From Thraustochytrium sp. TN22 (taxonomy: Eukaryota; Sar; Bigyra; Thraustochytrida; Thraustochytriidae): a stretch of DNA of 64,000 nucleotides. The stretch lies in assembly GCA_013306675.1 (NCBI GenBank), contig JABLUY010000084.1, forward strand, positions 1 through 64,000, in the 5' to 3' direction. Below, one piece after another: positions 19,178 through 28,191 of this stretch. Position 1 is the stretch's first letter. Each line of letters starts with the position of its first letter. A program made the position numbers and the translations under genes. A model generated the notes under the pieces. The model did not search any database. It was not told the origin of the DNA and saw only the letters and a list, made by a program, of their open reading frames with translations.

Positions 19178-20119
19178 TCACGAGGAGGTGCCGTTGACGT
19201 GGATCTGCGTGATGTACTGCTCATCGAGGTAATTGCAGCCGGCACTGTTGTCCTGCTTAAACAGGTACGGTGTGATGAGGAAGGTGTACTGGTTGGGGCC
19301 GTGCATCTCAAAGTCGACGGCGACGTCAGAGTAGATGCTGGAAGGGATGATGTACTCGTAGGAGCCGTCCTCCAGCTGACCGGCCAGCTGCACCGTGATG
19401 GAGGGCGTGAGGTAGAGGTTTTGCATGACGCCGTCCAGCGTCAGGCAGCCCTCCGGGACGCCAGTAAAGTCCGGGCTGTCGTAGGTGAGCTCGTCCATCT
19501 TGACTCGAACGCGGGTCTGCGTGTCGCCCTCGACTTCGTAGGACGAGTCGTTGATGTTGTAGAGCCAGAAGACGACATCGTCGCGCGGCACGACCTGGTA
19601 GTCGTGGTTGCGCTGCAGCACGAAGAGGCGGCCCGGGTCGACGAGGTTGTTGAAGAGCACGTGGACGTAGTAGGTGTTGAGGATCTCGTCGCGGCCGATG
19701 CGCCCGCTGATGTCGAAGGTGCAGTAGGGGGTGCCGTCCTCGCGGTAGTTGGTGATGGCAGGCGCGAGCGTCTCGCCGACCAGCATGTGGGCGTCGCTGC
19801 AGTCGAGGCGCAGGGCCGGGTTGCGGTGGTAGACGTCGAAGGTGAAGTCCAGGGCGCTCCTCTCGATGGCCACCAGGAAGGCAGCCTCGTACTGCTTGCC
19901 CCTGAAGACAGTCGGGTACTTGACGTAGTAGCCCTTGATGTCGGACTCGAGGTAGGCCATGTTCCACTGGTAGACATTGCACGTGGCAGGGTCGCCGCTG
20001 TTGTCGCAGACGGTGCCCGTGGTGGAGCGGGGCAGGGTGTAGCCAGCGTCAGCAGGGGCGACAAGGGCCGCCAGGGCGGCAATGGTGGCGATGGCGGTGA
20101 CGGCAAGAGATCGTCCCAT
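19178..20119 (-). CDS. secreted virus-type glycoprotein, short paralogue
   Basis: 313 aa from the ATG at 20119. A signal peptide is clear at residues ~1-25 (LAVTAIATIAALAALVAPADA). The body aligns by eye with the N-terminal part of the longer glycoprotein next door: a Cys pair, an N-x-x-W/N-M-A-Y/N-L-E-x-DIK motif, then beta-rich sequence with SPDFTGVPEGC. It has no C-terminal membrane anchor. Sites such as NDS and NGT could be N-glycosylated. A near-identical second copy is at 47.1-47.9 kb. Probably an envelope or secreted protein of the virus, by position and topology. Confidence 0.65.
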   Translation of the reverse strand: MGRSLAVTAIATIAALAALVAPADAGYTLPRSTTGTVCDNSGDPATCNVYQWNMAYLESDIKGYYVKYPTVFRGKQYEAAFLVAIERSALDFTFDVYHRNPALRLDCSDAHMLVGETLAPAITNYREDGTPYCTFDISGRIGRDEILNTYYVHVLFNNLVDPGRLFVLQRNHDYQVVPRDDVVFWLYNINDSSYEVEGDTQTRVRVKMDELTYDSPDFTGVPEGCLTLDGVMQNLYLTPSITVQLAGQLEDGSYEYIIPSSIYSDVAVDFEMHGPNQYTFLITPYLFKQDNSAGCNYLDEQYITQIHVNGTSS

Positions 20120-20211
20120 GGTTGGGAGTACGAGAGCAAGCAAGCACGCAAGCGGGCTGCGGTCTTGTAACGTCACTCCTGGTTTCTACTAATGCCGAGA
20201 TTTTTTCTGCA

Positions 20212-22587
20212 TTAGACAATGGGGGCGTTGCGACGGCGCGACGCAGACTTGCTGCGGCGCGGCACCCCCGGCGGCACCGTGCCGCTGCCGCGAATCAGGG
20301 CCATAATCTCCTTCTTGCGGGAGACGCAGCAGGCGCCGATGCAGCACGCGCAGCCCAGCACGGCCACGGCCCCGACGGCGATGCCGGCAATAGCACCGGC
20401 CGCCAGGGTGCTGCTGGTGGCGCCCATGTTGTCGGTGGTGGTGGTGGGTGCCGGCGTGCTGGCCACCACGGGAGGCTCCGTGGCGGTGCCGGCGTCGTCC
20501 GTGGGGGCGCTCGTGGCCTCGTAGTACTCGGTGATGATGCGGCTGCTGTCCGAGAGCTGGATGTACTGGATGGACACCTTGCCGCTGTCCTGGAGCAGGC
20601 GGCCGGCACTGTTGGGGTCGGCGCCGGGGTAGGTGGCATTGCCCGTGCTGCCGTCGCACGTGTTAATGACGCTCACGACGCTGATGCCAATGTCAACGGT
20701 GGGGATGTTGATGGAGGAGAACCAGGAGCGCGGGAGAAAAGTGAAGAAGTCGCTGGCGCCCGTGTCCGCTGCCGTCTGGCAGACGTCATCGATGCGAGGC
20801 AGCACGTTGGCAGCCAGGTACGGGTTGGTGCGGTTGCTGCTGCCGTCCGCGTCGTAGAACATCGGGCACGTGTTGTTGGACTCGTAGTGGTAGCTGCAAA
20901 AGTGGCCGTCCGTGTAGTAGGGCGTCCAGTCGCTGTGCATGAGGGCCAGCTTGTCGTTCTTGTTGAAGGTGTAGCGGTTGAGCACCTCCCCCGTCGCCGG
21001 GTTGCTGAGCTGGAAGGTGACGCTCATGATCTGGAGCGCATGCGTGGAGATGCTGGTCATGTCGCGCAGCCGGATGCGGATGATGAGCTCGTTGTAGAAT
21101 TCGATGTACTCCGGGGTGCTGTCCCAGGACGGGGACGGCAGGTTGCGCAGGATGATCTCCGGCGTGTAGTTGTCCGTGACATCGATGAGCTCGAAGTCGG
21201 CGTCCCCGGTGACGGAGCAGGCGGTGGCCGGGAAGGCCACGTACTCGAGGTCCGTCTGCAGCGTGCTGATGACGTGCGAGAAGAGGGTGGAGCCGTCTGT
21301 CTCCGTTACAGACATGCCGTGGAGCACGTTGGCGCCCCACCGGTCGAAGACGCAGCGGTCGTCCTCCGTGCTGTAAATCTCCTGGCAGGAGTCCGCCTTG
21401 AGCACGACGGAGCAGCGCGTGCCCCCCGCGATGGCCGTGCACTGCTTGGAGACCACCGTCATGGTGTTGATGGCGTCGTCCATGTAGGGCGTGCCCGTCA
21501 GCGCGACGTCATCGCCGGCAAAGACGTAGTCGACCGTGACGATGGGCTTGGCCTGCGGGATGATGTAGCCGTCGAGGGGGGAGCACCGCTCGATGTCGTA
21601 GGCAGACACGGTGGCAGACATCTGGCGGGCGCTGCCGTCCCCGATGGTCTCGAGGTCCGCCCTGTCCATGGTGATGGTGAAGGGGCGCTCGTTGTCGCCC
21701 GGGTTGAAGTAGTAGCAGTCCTCGATGTTGGTGGGGAGCGCCACCGTGAAGCCGTAGGTGACGGTCCTGCCGCCGGTGGTGACGCTGGTGGCACACGACT
21801 CGTACTGCGCCTTGTTGAGCACGTAAGAGAAGGTGCCGCTGTCGCCGTCGGTGCTGGCGGTGCTGGTGCTGACTGGGATGCTGCAGCGCCCGATGACCAC
21901 GCTGGACATGCGCGTCGCCATGTCGTTGCAAGTGCCCACCCCGGTGAAGTCCGGCGTGTCGTAGTCGAGGGCTGCGATGCCGAGGGTCACATCCGTGCCG
22001 GTGCCATCCCCCCGAGTCACCACCGCCGTGGAGTCCAGGTCGTAGAGGTAGAAGACGGCGTCCGGCTGCGGCAGCACCTGATAGCCGTAGTCGCGCTTCA
22101 CGTAGATGCGCTGGCCGCTGCTCACCATGCCCTTGAGGAGAAAGTAGATGCGCTGCGGGTCCGCCAGCACGTCGCGCGGGAACCTCTCGTTGATCTCGAA
22201 GTAGCAGTAGGGCTCGTCGTTTTTGGTGCCCCTCGTGAGGACGGTCGACATGGGGGCAGTGTAGCCGTCAATCCAGATAAGCGACTGGGAGCAGTCGAAG
22301 GCCGCGCGCCGCGACGACGGGAAGATCTCGAACGTGAAGTAGATGCTCGTGGACTCCTCCAGCGCCACCTGCATGGCAAAGTCGTACTCTACGCCGTCCA
22401 CCACCGTGCTGTCTCCCCAAACGCTCTTGATGTCCTCGTACTCGAGGTTGGCCATGTTGAGCTCCCTGAGGTCGCAGCTCTGGCCCACATCGCAGATGCT
22501 CGTGTCTGGTGCTGCCGCCGCCGACGCGACAACGATGGCAGCCGCGACCGCCGCCAACGACAACGCGGCGCGAGAAGCGGGTTGCAT
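20212..22587 (-). CDS. large type-I membrane glycoprotein of the virus-like element
   Basis: 791 aa from the ATG at 22587. It has an N-terminal signal peptide (about 1-26), a long beta-rich ectodomain with many Cys and several N-x-S/T sites, and a Thr/Pro-rich stalk at about 695-725. One transmembrane helix (GAIAGIAVGAVAVLGCACC) is followed by a Cys cluster and a short basic tail. The N-terminal ~250 residues are homologous to the short secreted paralogue downstream. The topology is that of an envelope glycoprotein, possibly for attachment or fusion, but I recognise no fusion-protein family. A partial second copy ends the element at 48.92 kb. Confidence 0.68.
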   Translation of the reverse strand: MQPASRAALSLAAVAAAIVVASAAAAPDTSICDVGQSCDLRELNMANLEYEDIKSVWGDSTVVDGVEYDFAMQVALEESTSIYFTFEIFPSSRRAAFDCSQSLIWIDGYTAPMSTVLTRGTKNDEPYCYFEINERFPRDVLADPQRIYFLLKGMVSSGQRIYVKRDYGYQVLPQPDAVFYLYDLDSTAVVTRGDGTGTDVTLGIAALDYDTPDFTGVGTCNDMATRMSSVVIGRCSIPVSTSTASTDGDSGTFSYVLNKAQYESCATSVTTGGRTVTYGFTVALPTNIEDCYYFNPGDNERPFTITMDRADLETIGDGSARQMSATVSAYDIERCSPLDGYIIPQAKPIVTVDYVFAGDDVALTGTPYMDDAINTMTVVSKQCTAIAGGTRCSVVLKADSCQEIYSTEDDRCVFDRWGANVLHGMSVTETDGSTLFSHVISTLQTDLEYVAFPATACSVTGDADFELIDVTDNYTPEIILRNLPSPSWDSTPEYIEFYNELIIRIRLRDMTSISTHALQIMSVTFQLSNPATGEVLNRYTFNKNDKLALMHSDWTPYYTDGHFCSYHYESNNTCPMFYDADGSSNRTNPYLAANVLPRIDDVCQTAADTGASDFFTFLPRSWFSSINIPTVDIGISVVSVINTCDGSTGNATYPGADPNSAGRLLQDSGKVSIQYIQLSDSSRIITEYYEATSAPTDDAGTATEPPVVASTPAPTTTTDNMGATSSTLAAGAIAGIAVGAVAVLGCACCIGACCVSRKKEIMALIRGSGTVPPGVPRRSKSASRRRNAPIV

Positions 22588-22630
22588 GGAAGGATGCACG
22601 GTGCCTTGGGAATCGGTCGTGCATTATTAC

Positions 22631-22990
22631 TTATGACAGCGTGCGAACTGACGACAGGCGCCGTCGTCGTCGCGTTGGTCCTGCAATGAGCACGAGAAGG
22701 AGGAGGATGACGTTCAGTGCAGCAAGCGCGTAGAAGATGTCGTCGATGGCGTTGCTGCCATTGGCGGCGGGCATGCGCAGCACTTGCACGCCGCCGGTTG
22801 GCGCCGTTGACGGTGCCGTGGTGGGGGCCAGCGTTAGGGCAAGCGTGGGGGCCGGCGTGGTGGTAGCCATCGTTGGCGCCGCCGTTGCGTTGTGCGTTGC
22901 GTGGTGCGTTGGCGCTAGCGTTGCGTTGTGCGTTGGCGCTAGCGTTGGCGCTAGCGTTGGCGCTAGCGTGCTGTTGGTCGAGTTGCTCAT
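22631..22990 (-). CDS. small mucin-like single-pass membrane protein
   Basis: 119 aa from the ATG at 22990. The N-terminal half is built of tandem APT/LAPT units with NAT/NST sites (dense predicted O- and N-glycosylation). One transmembrane helix lies near residues 83-105 (YALAALNVILLLLVLIAG), and the short tail is Arg-rich. The repeats come from a GGCGCTAGCGTT-type minisatellite at about 22,905-22,975. It sits just upstream of the large glycoprotein gene on the same strand. Confidence 0.55.
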   Translation of the reverse strand: MSNSTNSTLAPTLAPTLAPTHNATLAPTHHATHNATAAPTMATTTPAPTLALTLAPTTAPSTAPTGGVQVLRMPAANGSNAIDDIFYALAALNVILLLLVLIAGPTRRRRRLSSVRTLS

Positions 22991-23097
22991 CCTCTGCGCG
23001 CACCCCTGTCTGTCTTGCGCTTCTTGCGCTGCCATCCACCCTTGCTGGCCCATAAATAACGCATCTCGCGCGCCGCTAGACGGGACTTGAACGCACC

Positions 23098-23523
23098 ATG
23101 TCGTGCCCGTCGTGTCGTGACACCAGCGGCCGGCGCCTCCTCTGCAGCTCATGCGGCAGCGGCATGCTCTGTGGTCCATGTGCCATTACGGCAGCGCAGA
23201 TCGAGCCCGTCATCTGCACGCACCAGTGGTGCCGCGAGCAGGGCGGCTACTGTAGCGTGATCCCCGACTTCCTGACGTTTGCTTGTCCCGCCTGCAGTGC
23301 CCGTCGCGAGCTCGACCTGACTGGCAGCAGCCTGGAGAACGACCTCGCGGTTGCGCTCGCCAGAACCCCCTCCAGGCGCATCGCAAAGACGTGCGACGAG
23401 GCCGGCCTCAAGCTGGTCTTCTTCAGCGTCAAGAACCAGTTGGGTAAGCCCGACACAGTCGTGCGGTGCTGGGTGCCCAACATGACATATTTAAAACAAT
23501 TTGAGCCGATTTTTACCACGTGA
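23098..23523 (+). CDS. Cys-rich RING-like zinc-finger protein
   Basis: 141 aa from the ATG at 23098 (CACCATG). Cys pairs occur in regular order: CPSC, LLCSSCGSGMLCGPC, VICTHQWC and FACPAC within the first ~70 residues, which suits a cross-brace RING or similar two-zinc fold. The C-terminal half has no motif. It precedes another Cys-rich gene on the same strand with a 41-bp gap. It may be a small E3-like or nucleic-acid-binding protein; no family is assigned. Confidence 0.55.
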   Translation: MSCPSCRDTSGRRLLCSSCGSGMLCGPCAITAAQIEPVICTHQWCREQGGYCSVIPDFLTFACPACSARRELDLTGSSLENDLAVALARTPSRRIAKTCDEAGLKLVFFSVKNQLGKPDTVVRCWVPNMTYLKQFEPIFTT

Positions 23524-23564
23524 CGGCAACGACGCCACCACGCCACCACGCCACCACGCAGGCC

Positions 23565-24254
23565 ATGGCGGCCATGGCGCCGAAGCACGCGTGCTGCTTT
23601 GACTTGCCACACGAGAGCGGCAAGAAGCTGCTCTTCTCGTGCAGCCACCGAGGGTGCTCTGCTACTCACCAGTGCGGGTCGTCGGTCTGCGACAGCCTCT
23701 CCTTCAACAGCGACTGCACGCGTGTCTGCGCGCTGACAGGCGCATGCTTCGAGCAACGCTTGTGCGACGCCTACATCGACGCCAACAAGTCGATGCAAAC
23801 AGAACCCGAGCCTGTCTACACGAAGCGCGTGAAGCGCGACCAGCAGGTCAAGAACCGGCAACTGCACATGGCCTTCGTCGCGGACAAGATCGACTGCGCA
23901 ACGCAGCTGGTGGACATGTCCCCGGAGCAGCAGCGCACCCTCTGCCGCCAGATCCTCGCGCTCTGGGTTCTCTTCGTGGCGGCGGTGGCGGACAAGGGCA
24001 GCTACGTCCATCGCAAAGACAGGCAGTGCTTCATCATTGCCATCGTCATGTCGCTGAAGAAGGGGCTGCGGACGCGGTCGGGTCATTACGTCGTGAGGCC
24101 ACACCCGCACATCACAACGCACAAGCTCAACAAGAAGAGCTCCTACAGCCAGTTCAGAGTATCAGACATTCGGTATGGGCACAATCTCATCAAGGGCACG
24201 CTCGCGGGTGTTCACTTCGACGAGCGGCTCTCCGTGTCGCTTGCTGACCCATGA
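23565..24254 (+). CDS. Cys-rich protein recalling herpesvirus UL92-type proteins
   Basis: 229 aa from the ATG at 23565 (alternative at 23574). The N-terminal ~65 residues carry a Cys/His array: FSCSHRGC, THQCGSSVC, then CTRVCALTGACF. The order C..C-H-x-CG-x3-C ... C-x2-TG-x-C resembles the conserved core of herpesvirus UL92-family late regulators and some other large-DNA-virus proteins. The rest is helical and basic. Its 3' end overlaps the convergent gene by 93 bp. The UL92 link is a pattern-level impression only. Confidence 0.5.
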   Translation: MAAMAPKHACCFDLPHESGKKLLFSCSHRGCSATHQCGSSVCDSLSFNSDCTRVCALTGACFEQRLCDAYIDANKSMQTEPEPVYTKRVKRDQQVKNRQLHMAFVADKIDCATQLVDMSPEQQRTLCRQILALWVLFVAAVADKGSYVHRKDRQCFIIAIVMSLKKGLRTRSGHYVVRPHPHITTHKLNKKSSYSQFRVSDIRYGHNLIKGTLAGVHFDERLSVSLADP

Positions 24255-24827
24255 CGACATGGGCGACGACATGGGCGACGACATGGGCGACGACATGCGC
24301 GACGACATGGGCGACGACGCGGGCGACGACATGGGCGACGACGTGCGCGACAGGGAAGGGTCTGCCGCCGCCGCCGCCGACGCCGACGCCGCCGACGCTG
24401 CTGCTGCTGCTGCTGCTGCTGCTGCCTCCACCATCGCCACCACTCCCCTCGTGTCCACCCAAGGCGACCGCTCGCGGCAGCGGGAGACGTAGCGATCAAG
24501 CGCACCAGGTCGACTCAGGATGGCAATGGCGATGTGGCGTCGCTCCTTGTAGAAAGCGATGGACAGCGCTTCCATGGCAAGGTCGACGGTATACCACTCC
24601 TGCGCCATGGCGTCCAGAAGGGCCGGCATGTCGTCGTCAGCCGCTGCTCGCCTGAGATGCTCCACTTTCTGCCACTCGAACTTGAACGGCTGCTCGTGTC
24701 CCGCGGTGGCCCCCCAATGCGCAGGGGCTGGGCAGCCAATGCAGGCGGCTCGTGCGGCTGTCAGTCGCGCCAGCACAGCCGGATCGGATAGGTCGGGCTC
24801 TTCTGGAATGCGCCACGATACAGTCAT
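24162..24827 (-). CDS. uncharacterised protein with MSSP repeats
   Basis: 221 aa from the ATG at 24827. The N-terminal ~120 residues look like a globular helical domain (a CIGCPAPAHWG stretch near 29-39, then AMAQEWYTVDLAMEALSIAF). A poly-Ala run follows, then about eight MSSP/ASSP tetrapeptides encoded by a 12-bp gacatgggcgac minisatellite (about 24,253-24,345). It is convergent and overlapping with the upstream plus-strand gene. No family is recognised. Confidence 0.45.
   Translation of the reverse strand: MTVSWRIPEEPDLSDPAVLARLTAARAACIGCPAPAHWGATAGHEQPFKFEWQKVEHLRRAAADDDMPALLDAMAQEWYTVDLAMEALSIAFYKERRHIAIAILSRPGALDRYVSRCRERSPWVDTRGVVAMVEAAAAAAAAAASAASASAAAAADPSLSRTSSPMSSPASSPMSSRMSSPMSSPMSSPMSSWVSKRHGEPLVEVNTRERALDEIVPIPNV
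24253..24345. repeat. 12-bp minisatellite
   Basis: About eight copies of gacatgggcgac with single-base variants. It starts at the 3' end of the Cys-rich gene and encodes MSSP repeats on the minus strand. Confidence 0.85.
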
Positions 24828-25159
24828 GCTTGGCCTGCTCGTGTCGTGTCGTGGCGTGTCGTGGCGTGTCGTGGCGTGGCGTGGCTTTAGCGGGGCAGAC
24901 AAGCGCCATGGCCGTATAGGTATACACGTCAAGTGTGAAATCATGATGCACACGGGCTGGCTGCAAACGGGCTGCACACGTCGCCGCACACCGCCATCAC
25001 CAACCGTTGGCGCCTCCCAAGCGTGTCCAGGTGCACGCGCACACCACACAAGCCTGGAGGCGCCAGCGACGACAGAGCGTAATCTTGCGCGCGCACATCG
25101 CTCGCTTGCTCGCTCGCTTGCTCGCTCGCTGGCCGGGCAGGGCATGGTTGACGAGATGT
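24828..25159. other. gap with simple repeats
   Basis: No gene. A gtgtcgtggc pentamer/decamer run lies at about 24,840-24,890 and a cgctcgcttgct run at about 25,098-25,130. It leads into the hairpin repeat array. Confidence 0.45.
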
Positions 25160-25880
25160 AGATACCGGTGTCTAGGAGTCTTTTTTGTCGGTAAATCTGC
25201 CAGCTGAGACCCCCCTCCCCTCCGGACCTGCCAGCCCGGTGTCTAGTAGTAGACACCGGTGTCTAGGAGTCTTTTTTTCCGGGAAATCTGCTGGCTGAGA
25301 CCCCCTCCCCCCTCCGAGCCGCGCCCCGGCGTCTAGTAGTCTTTTTTGTCGGGAATTCTGCTGGCTGAGACCCCCCTCCCCCTCCGGGCTTGGCCCCGGT
25401 GTCTAGTAGTCTTTTTTGTCGGGAAATCTGTCAGCCGAGACCCCCTCCCCCTCCGAGCTGGGCACCGGTGTCTAGGAGTCTTTTTTGTCGGGAAATCTGT
25501 CAGCTGAGACCCCCCCTCCCCTCCGGACCAGCCAGCCAGGTGTCTAGTAGTAGACGCCGGTGTCTAGGAGTCTTTTTTGTCGGAAAATCTCCCACCTGAG
25601 ACCCCCCTCCCCCTCGACCTGCGAGCCCGGTGTCTAGTAGTGGACACCGGTGTCTAGTAGTCTTTTTGTCGGGAAAACTGTCAGCTGAGACCCCCCCTCC
25701 CCTCCGGGCTGACGCCGGTGTCTAGTAGTAGACACCGGTGTCTAGTAGTCTTTTTTGTCGGGAAATCTGTCAGCTGAGACCCCCCTCCCCTCCGCACCAG
25801 CCAGCCTGGTGTCTACTACTAGACACCGGTGTCTAGGAGTCTTTTTTGTCGGGAAATCTATCGGCCAAGACCCCCCCTCG
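25160..25880. repeat. array of about nine hairpin-bearing repeats
   Basis: Units of ~70-90 bp share the core ggtgtctag(t/g)agtc-T6-gtcgggaaatctg, a ctgagacccccctcccctccgg block and a short spacer. Several units carry a perfect 7-bp stem, ggtgtct...agacacc, around a 6-nt loop (for example 25238-25257, 25717-25736 and 25808-25827). The loop reads agtagt in most units and actact in the one at 25808, which is the inverted orientation. There is no coding potential. The array abuts the left arm of a large inverted repeat, and one unit recurs inverted beyond the right arm. Possible roles are replication origin, packaging site or recombination site. Confidence 0.8.
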
Positions 25881-25890
25881 AGGCCGACCC

Positions 25891-26033
25891 AGCCACGGCT
25901 GAGAGGAGCAGTAGTAGTAGTCTCCTAGTGGGGTCCTAGGGAAATCCTGGGAGTTGCTAGCAAGGGAGCGAAGTGCTTGCTGGTACATGCTGCACCGCCT
26001 CGAGACGCCACATGACCTTGACCAGCTTGCTCT
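25891..26033 (+). repeat. left arm of ~145-bp inverted repeat
   Basis: Starts agccacggctgagaggagca and runs through the tgctagcaagggagcgaagt core. It is the reverse complement of 29,623-29,767 with only scattered differences. The hairpin repeat units lie immediately outside, so the inverted structure extends beyond this arm. Confidence 0.88.
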
Positions 26034-26221
26034 CCTCCTCCTACATCATCGCTCATGACATGCTCAGCTGTGTTGCAAAACCCAAAGTTGAGCAGAAATG
26101 ATGTGAATTAAGCAGGCAGTGGGGACGGGAAAAAGCCATCATCACATCAGAGCCGCATGACGATTGCGCTGCTGACACTACTCGCTCTCTTTCTCTCTCT
26201 CTGTCTCTCGTGCTATTCTCC

Positions 26222-26986
26222 TCACTTGTTTTTGTCGTGTCTCATAATGGAGTAGATGCGCAGGGCACTGTAGTAGCAGAAGAGCACCTGTGCAACTGTT
26301 GACAGAGGAGAGAAGAGGAAGTAGATCACTGCAAGTGCGGAGAGGGCGTTGGTGTGGACCTGTCGAAGCATGTCTCGTTGACGCTCGATGGCCGCAATTG
26401 CGTTGAGCACCCGGTCGCCGACGGCAGTGCTGCAGTTCAAGACCTGGCAATGTACGTAGTGCACCGTCTTGAGCAGCGCAGGCGTGCCCACTGCAAGCTC
26501 GTCGACTGCCTGAAAGAAGATGGGCACGACGGTGTCCGCATTGTCGTAGGAGATGATGACCACCAGAAGCTGCGCGACAAGCACCCACGCCTCCGTCGAC
26601 GTGTACTGGGGGCTTGCGCGCAGTGTGATGGGCGACACGAGTGGGTTGATGCACCACGCCAGCCTCAGCAGTGACGCTGCCATCACCACCCTGTTGAGGC
26701 TGATGACGTCCACCATGCGGTAGATGGCAAGGTAGATGATACTGTGGACGATGGGGCTGACAGAGACAAGCACGGCCGCGGTGATGCCTGCAAGTGTGTG
26801 GAGGACGGTGTGGCGCGCCGAGGCGTCCATCTCGAGGCTGTAGTTGTAGTAGCGCACGTCGATGTCGAAGAGGATCTTGAAGACTTGTGAGTAGTCGCTG
26901 AGGGCAAGGCCGATGGCCCAGTAGAGGAGAGCATAGGTGAGGAGTGTCCAGACGACATCGGCAACGACAATGACGACAAGGTACAT
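26222..26986 (-). CDS. multi-pass membrane protein of the virus-like element
   Basis: 254 aa from the ATG at 26986. Hydrophobic segments lie at the extreme N-terminus (YLVVIVVADVVWTLLTYALL), at about 76-98 (AAVLVSVSPIVHSIIYLAIY), near 143-160 (AWVLVAQLLVVIIS) and near 222-240 (ALAVIYFLFSPLSTVAQVLF). That gives about four to five helices, with a short basic tail. No family is recognised. It is the first of three minus-strand genes inside the inverted-repeat-bounded segment, and lies 80 bp downstream of the candidate capsid gene. Confidence 0.55.
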   Translation of the reverse strand: MYLVVIVVADVVWTLLTYALLYWAIGLALSDYSQVFKILFDIDVRYYNYSLEMDASARHTVLHTLAGITAAVLVSVSPIVHSIIYLAIYRMVDVISLNRVVMAASLLRLAWCINPLVSPITLRASPQYTSTEAWVLVAQLLVVIISYDNADTVVPIFFQAVDELAVGTPALLKTVHYVHCQVLNCSTAVGDRVLNAIAAIERQRDMLRQVHTNALSALAVIYFLFSPLSTVAQVLFCYYSALRIYSIMRHDKNK

Positions 26987-27066
26987 CCCTGCTGGTCCCC
27001 CAACTTCCCCGCCCCTTCTCTCACACACAACAACACAACAAATAACCGGTTGGCAGTTGGTGTTGG

Positions 27067-28077
27067 TTAGCAGCTACCAATGAGCACGTCGACGCCCTTG
27101 CCAGCCTTGGCGAAGGACACGACCTTGCCGATCTTGCGACGCTCGATGTCGTAGATGATGTTGTGCTGCGCAACGACAAGGTCCTCGATGAGTCGGTCGA
27201 CAATCGGGTTCTTGCGGGCCTCCCTGAGGTAGGTGCGCCGCTGGGCTGCTGTGAGCTTGTTGACGTCCTCCTTGTTGCGGATGGCGTAGGGAGCAATTAG
27301 CAGGCTGATGAGCTTCCTGGCGTACTTGCCGATGGCGGTGGGGGCGCTGGACTTGGCAAGGGAGGTGGGCATGAGGGCGTTGTTGAGCTCGTCACAGACG
27401 CCCGACATGGTGCCGACGTGGCTGCTTGACATCGGCACCGTCTTGAGGGGCACCTTCTCATCGGAGAAGCCGTAGCGTGAGAGGTTGTTCTTGTACTCCT
27501 CACTCTCGATCTCCGACTTGGTGAAGAGGTCCCAGAGGAGCACGTCACCAGGGCGCAGCACCTCAAAGCCTGTGTTGATGATGTGGCTGGTGCCGTGCAC
27601 GCGGGTGGTGAATTGGGTCTTCTGCATCTCCTCCAACTCCGGGTTCGGGTTGGTAGCACCCAGCGCCACTCCCATGAAGCGGATGCGTTCGGACAGGAGC
27701 TGGAGCACCTCCCGCTCGTAGCGCTCGTCGTCGTTGGGGTCGACAGTCTTGTCGATGGGGCGCACAGCATTGCCCGCGTTGGCAACCCGGCCGGCCTGTA
27801 CGTAGAGGCCATTGCAGTAGCTGGTCACCTCGATGGCATTGTTGAGGATGCTCGCCTTGTTGGCACGGTTGCCACCGACGCGGAAAACGAGGTCGTTGAT
27901 GTCGACACGCACGACGGCGTTGTTGGTGGTGGCAGGCTTGCCGGGAAAGATGTAGTTACGGGACGGTTCAACGCGGGTGCGGTTGATCATGTCCTTCATG
28001 TCCTGGCGAGTCTGGATGACAATGCCAGACTGCTCGGCAATGGCGCCGAAGCGGCCGTCGGCATTGTTGGATGCCAT
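27067..28077 (-). CDS. candidate capsid or other virion protein
   Basis: 336 aa from the ATG at 28077. It is a soluble alpha/beta protein with no signal peptide. The centre has IRFMGVALGATNPNPE followed by a VHGTSHIINTGFEVLRPGDV strand and LLWDLFTK. The end is IGKVVSFAKAGKGVDVLIGS. This sequence (GVAL, later PGDVL, and a terminal GK-x6-AG-x4-VLIG) resembles the P-domain pattern of HK97-fold capsid proteins in tailed phages. The size is phage-like and small for a herpes or mirus major capsid protein, so a minor or decoration protein is equally possible. Confidence 0.45.
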   Translation of the reverse strand: MASNNADGRFGAIAEQSGIVIQTRQDMKDMINRTRVEPSRNYIFPGKPATTNNAVVRVDINDLVFRVGGNRANKASILNNAIEVTSYCNGLYVQAGRVANAGNAVRPIDKTVDPNDDERYEREVLQLLSERIRFMGVALGATNPNPELEEMQKTQFTTRVHGTSHIINTGFEVLRPGDVLLWDLFTKSEIESEEYKNNLSRYGFSDEKVPLKTVPMSSSHVGTMSGVCDELNNALMPTSLAKSSAPTAIGKYARKLISLLIAPYAIRNKEDVNKLTAAQRRTYLREARKNPIVDRLIEDLVVAQHNIIYDIERRKIGKVVSFAKAGKGVDVLIGSC

Positions 28078-28191
28078 GCTGGGGGTGCTGGGGGTGCTGG
28101 GGGTGCTGTGTCGCTGTGTCGCTGTGCAACGAGCAACGAGCAGTAGAGCGTGACAGAAGCTCACGTAGTTACTGTATTTATATTCGCATGC

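Noticed and set aside
19178-20170. Plus-strand frame over the short glycoprotein
   Set aside because: Asp/Val/His/Glu-rich antisense pattern; the minus strand has a signal peptide and a homologue at 47 kb.
20122-22689. 855-residue open frame on the plus strand
   Set aside because: Antisense of the large glycoprotein. The opposite strand has a signal peptide, a membrane helix and N-glycosylation sites, and this frame starts on a non-ATG codon.
25160-25880. CRISPR-like array
   Set aside because: Units vary in length, spacers are neither unique nor of constant size, there are no cas genes, and the genome is eukaryotic.
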